A stretch of DNA of 43,415 nucleotides from Haplosporangium gracile (Eukaryota > Mortierellomycota > Mortierellomycetes > Mortierellales > Mortierellaceae). The position numbers and the translations under genes are program-made. The stretch is taken from NCBI GenBank assembly GCA_015499985.1, contig JAAAUF010000213.1:5515-48929 (forward strand), read 5' to 3'. Within the stretch, counting starts at the first letter, position 1, and the number at the start of each line of letters is the position of its first letter. Of this stretch, positions 43,327 through 43,415 are shown piece after piece. The notes beneath the pieces were generated by a model that was given only the letters and a program-made list of their open reading frames with translations, had not been told where the DNA came from and did no database searches.

Positions 43327-43415
43327 TTACATCCTAGCTAGCGACAAGGCCTGGTTGTGACCGATTGCGGTGGTCTTCTTGAGGAGCCTCTCGACATCAG
43401 CGGGGGTCACAGTAA
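43327..43415 (-). CDS. C-terminal end of an unidentified protein (partial)
   Basis: Read leftward from the window edge, an open frame of 28 full codons ends in TAA at 43329-43327. It contains TVTPADVERLLKKTT and AIGHNQALSLARM. The codons are C/G-ending like those of neighbouring genes. The N-terminal part lies outside the window, so family and function cannot be told. Confidence 0.5.
   Translation of the reverse strand, partial: TVTPADVERLLKKTTAIGHNQALSLARM

Noticed and set aside
1..43415. tRNA, rRNA, CRISPR array, IS element or transposon
   Set aside because: No credible B-box/cloverleaf, rRNA segment, regularly spaced repeats, transposase or reverse-transcriptase motifs were seen on either strand; a covariance-model scan would be decisive for RNAs.

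Overview
The window is a stretch of nuclear chromosome from a filamentous, intron-rich, early-diverging fungus. The genes are densely interrupted by GT-AG introns (mostly 60-300 nt, a few above 1 kb), intergenic DNA is rich in T, CT and A tracts, and the protein set (oxidosqualene cyclase, NST1, SMU1, mitochondrial IF1, DHA2-type MFS) is fungal. My impression is Mortierellomycota or a relative. That placement is inference from how the proteins read, not from a search.

Layout, left to right. 1-1128: no gene seen. 1129-5427 (-): an endophilin-like BAR-SH3 protein. 6630-9004 (-): a Rab5-type GTPase with an acidic insertion. 9390-11817 (+): the splicing factor SMU1, divergent from the Rab. 12528-15378 (+): lanosterol synthase (ERG7). 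15633-20563 (-): a very large NST1-like protein, convergent with ERG7. 21649-22131 (-): the mitochondrial ATPase inhibitor IF1. 22810-25209 (+): succinyl-CoA ligase alpha, divergent from IF1 over about 680 nt. 25693-27337 (+): a sugar transporter. 27338-30221: about 2.9 kb without a supported gene. 30222-33850 (+): a WDR26/GID7-like WD40 protein. 34468-35151 (-): a secreted-protein reading frame broken by two nonsense codons. 35231-35693 (-): a doubtful small spliced gene. 36435-36776 (+): a small secreted, possibly Kex2-processed peptide precursor. 37117-39194 (-): a DHA2-type MFS transporter. 39195-41378: no gene seen. 41379-42902 (+): ribosomal protein eS19. 43327-43415 (-): the last 28 codons of an unknown gene.

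Most genes are housekeeping and unrelated in function: endocytosis and endosomes (BAR-SH3, Rab5), splicing (SMU1), sterol synthesis (ERG7), mitochondrial energy metabolism (IF1, succinyl-CoA ligase), transport, ubiquitin-ligase scaffolding (GID7-like) and translation (eS19). The one plausible functional pairing is the head-to-head IF1/succinyl-CoA ligase alpha pair. The accessory part is 34.4-39.2 kb, where a decayed secreted protein, an unidentified small gene, a secreted peptide precursor and an exporter lie together. All spliced models were built by hand. In each complete model the exon lengths sum to a multiple of three and every junction keeps frame. I found no RNA gene, mobile element or CRISPR array.
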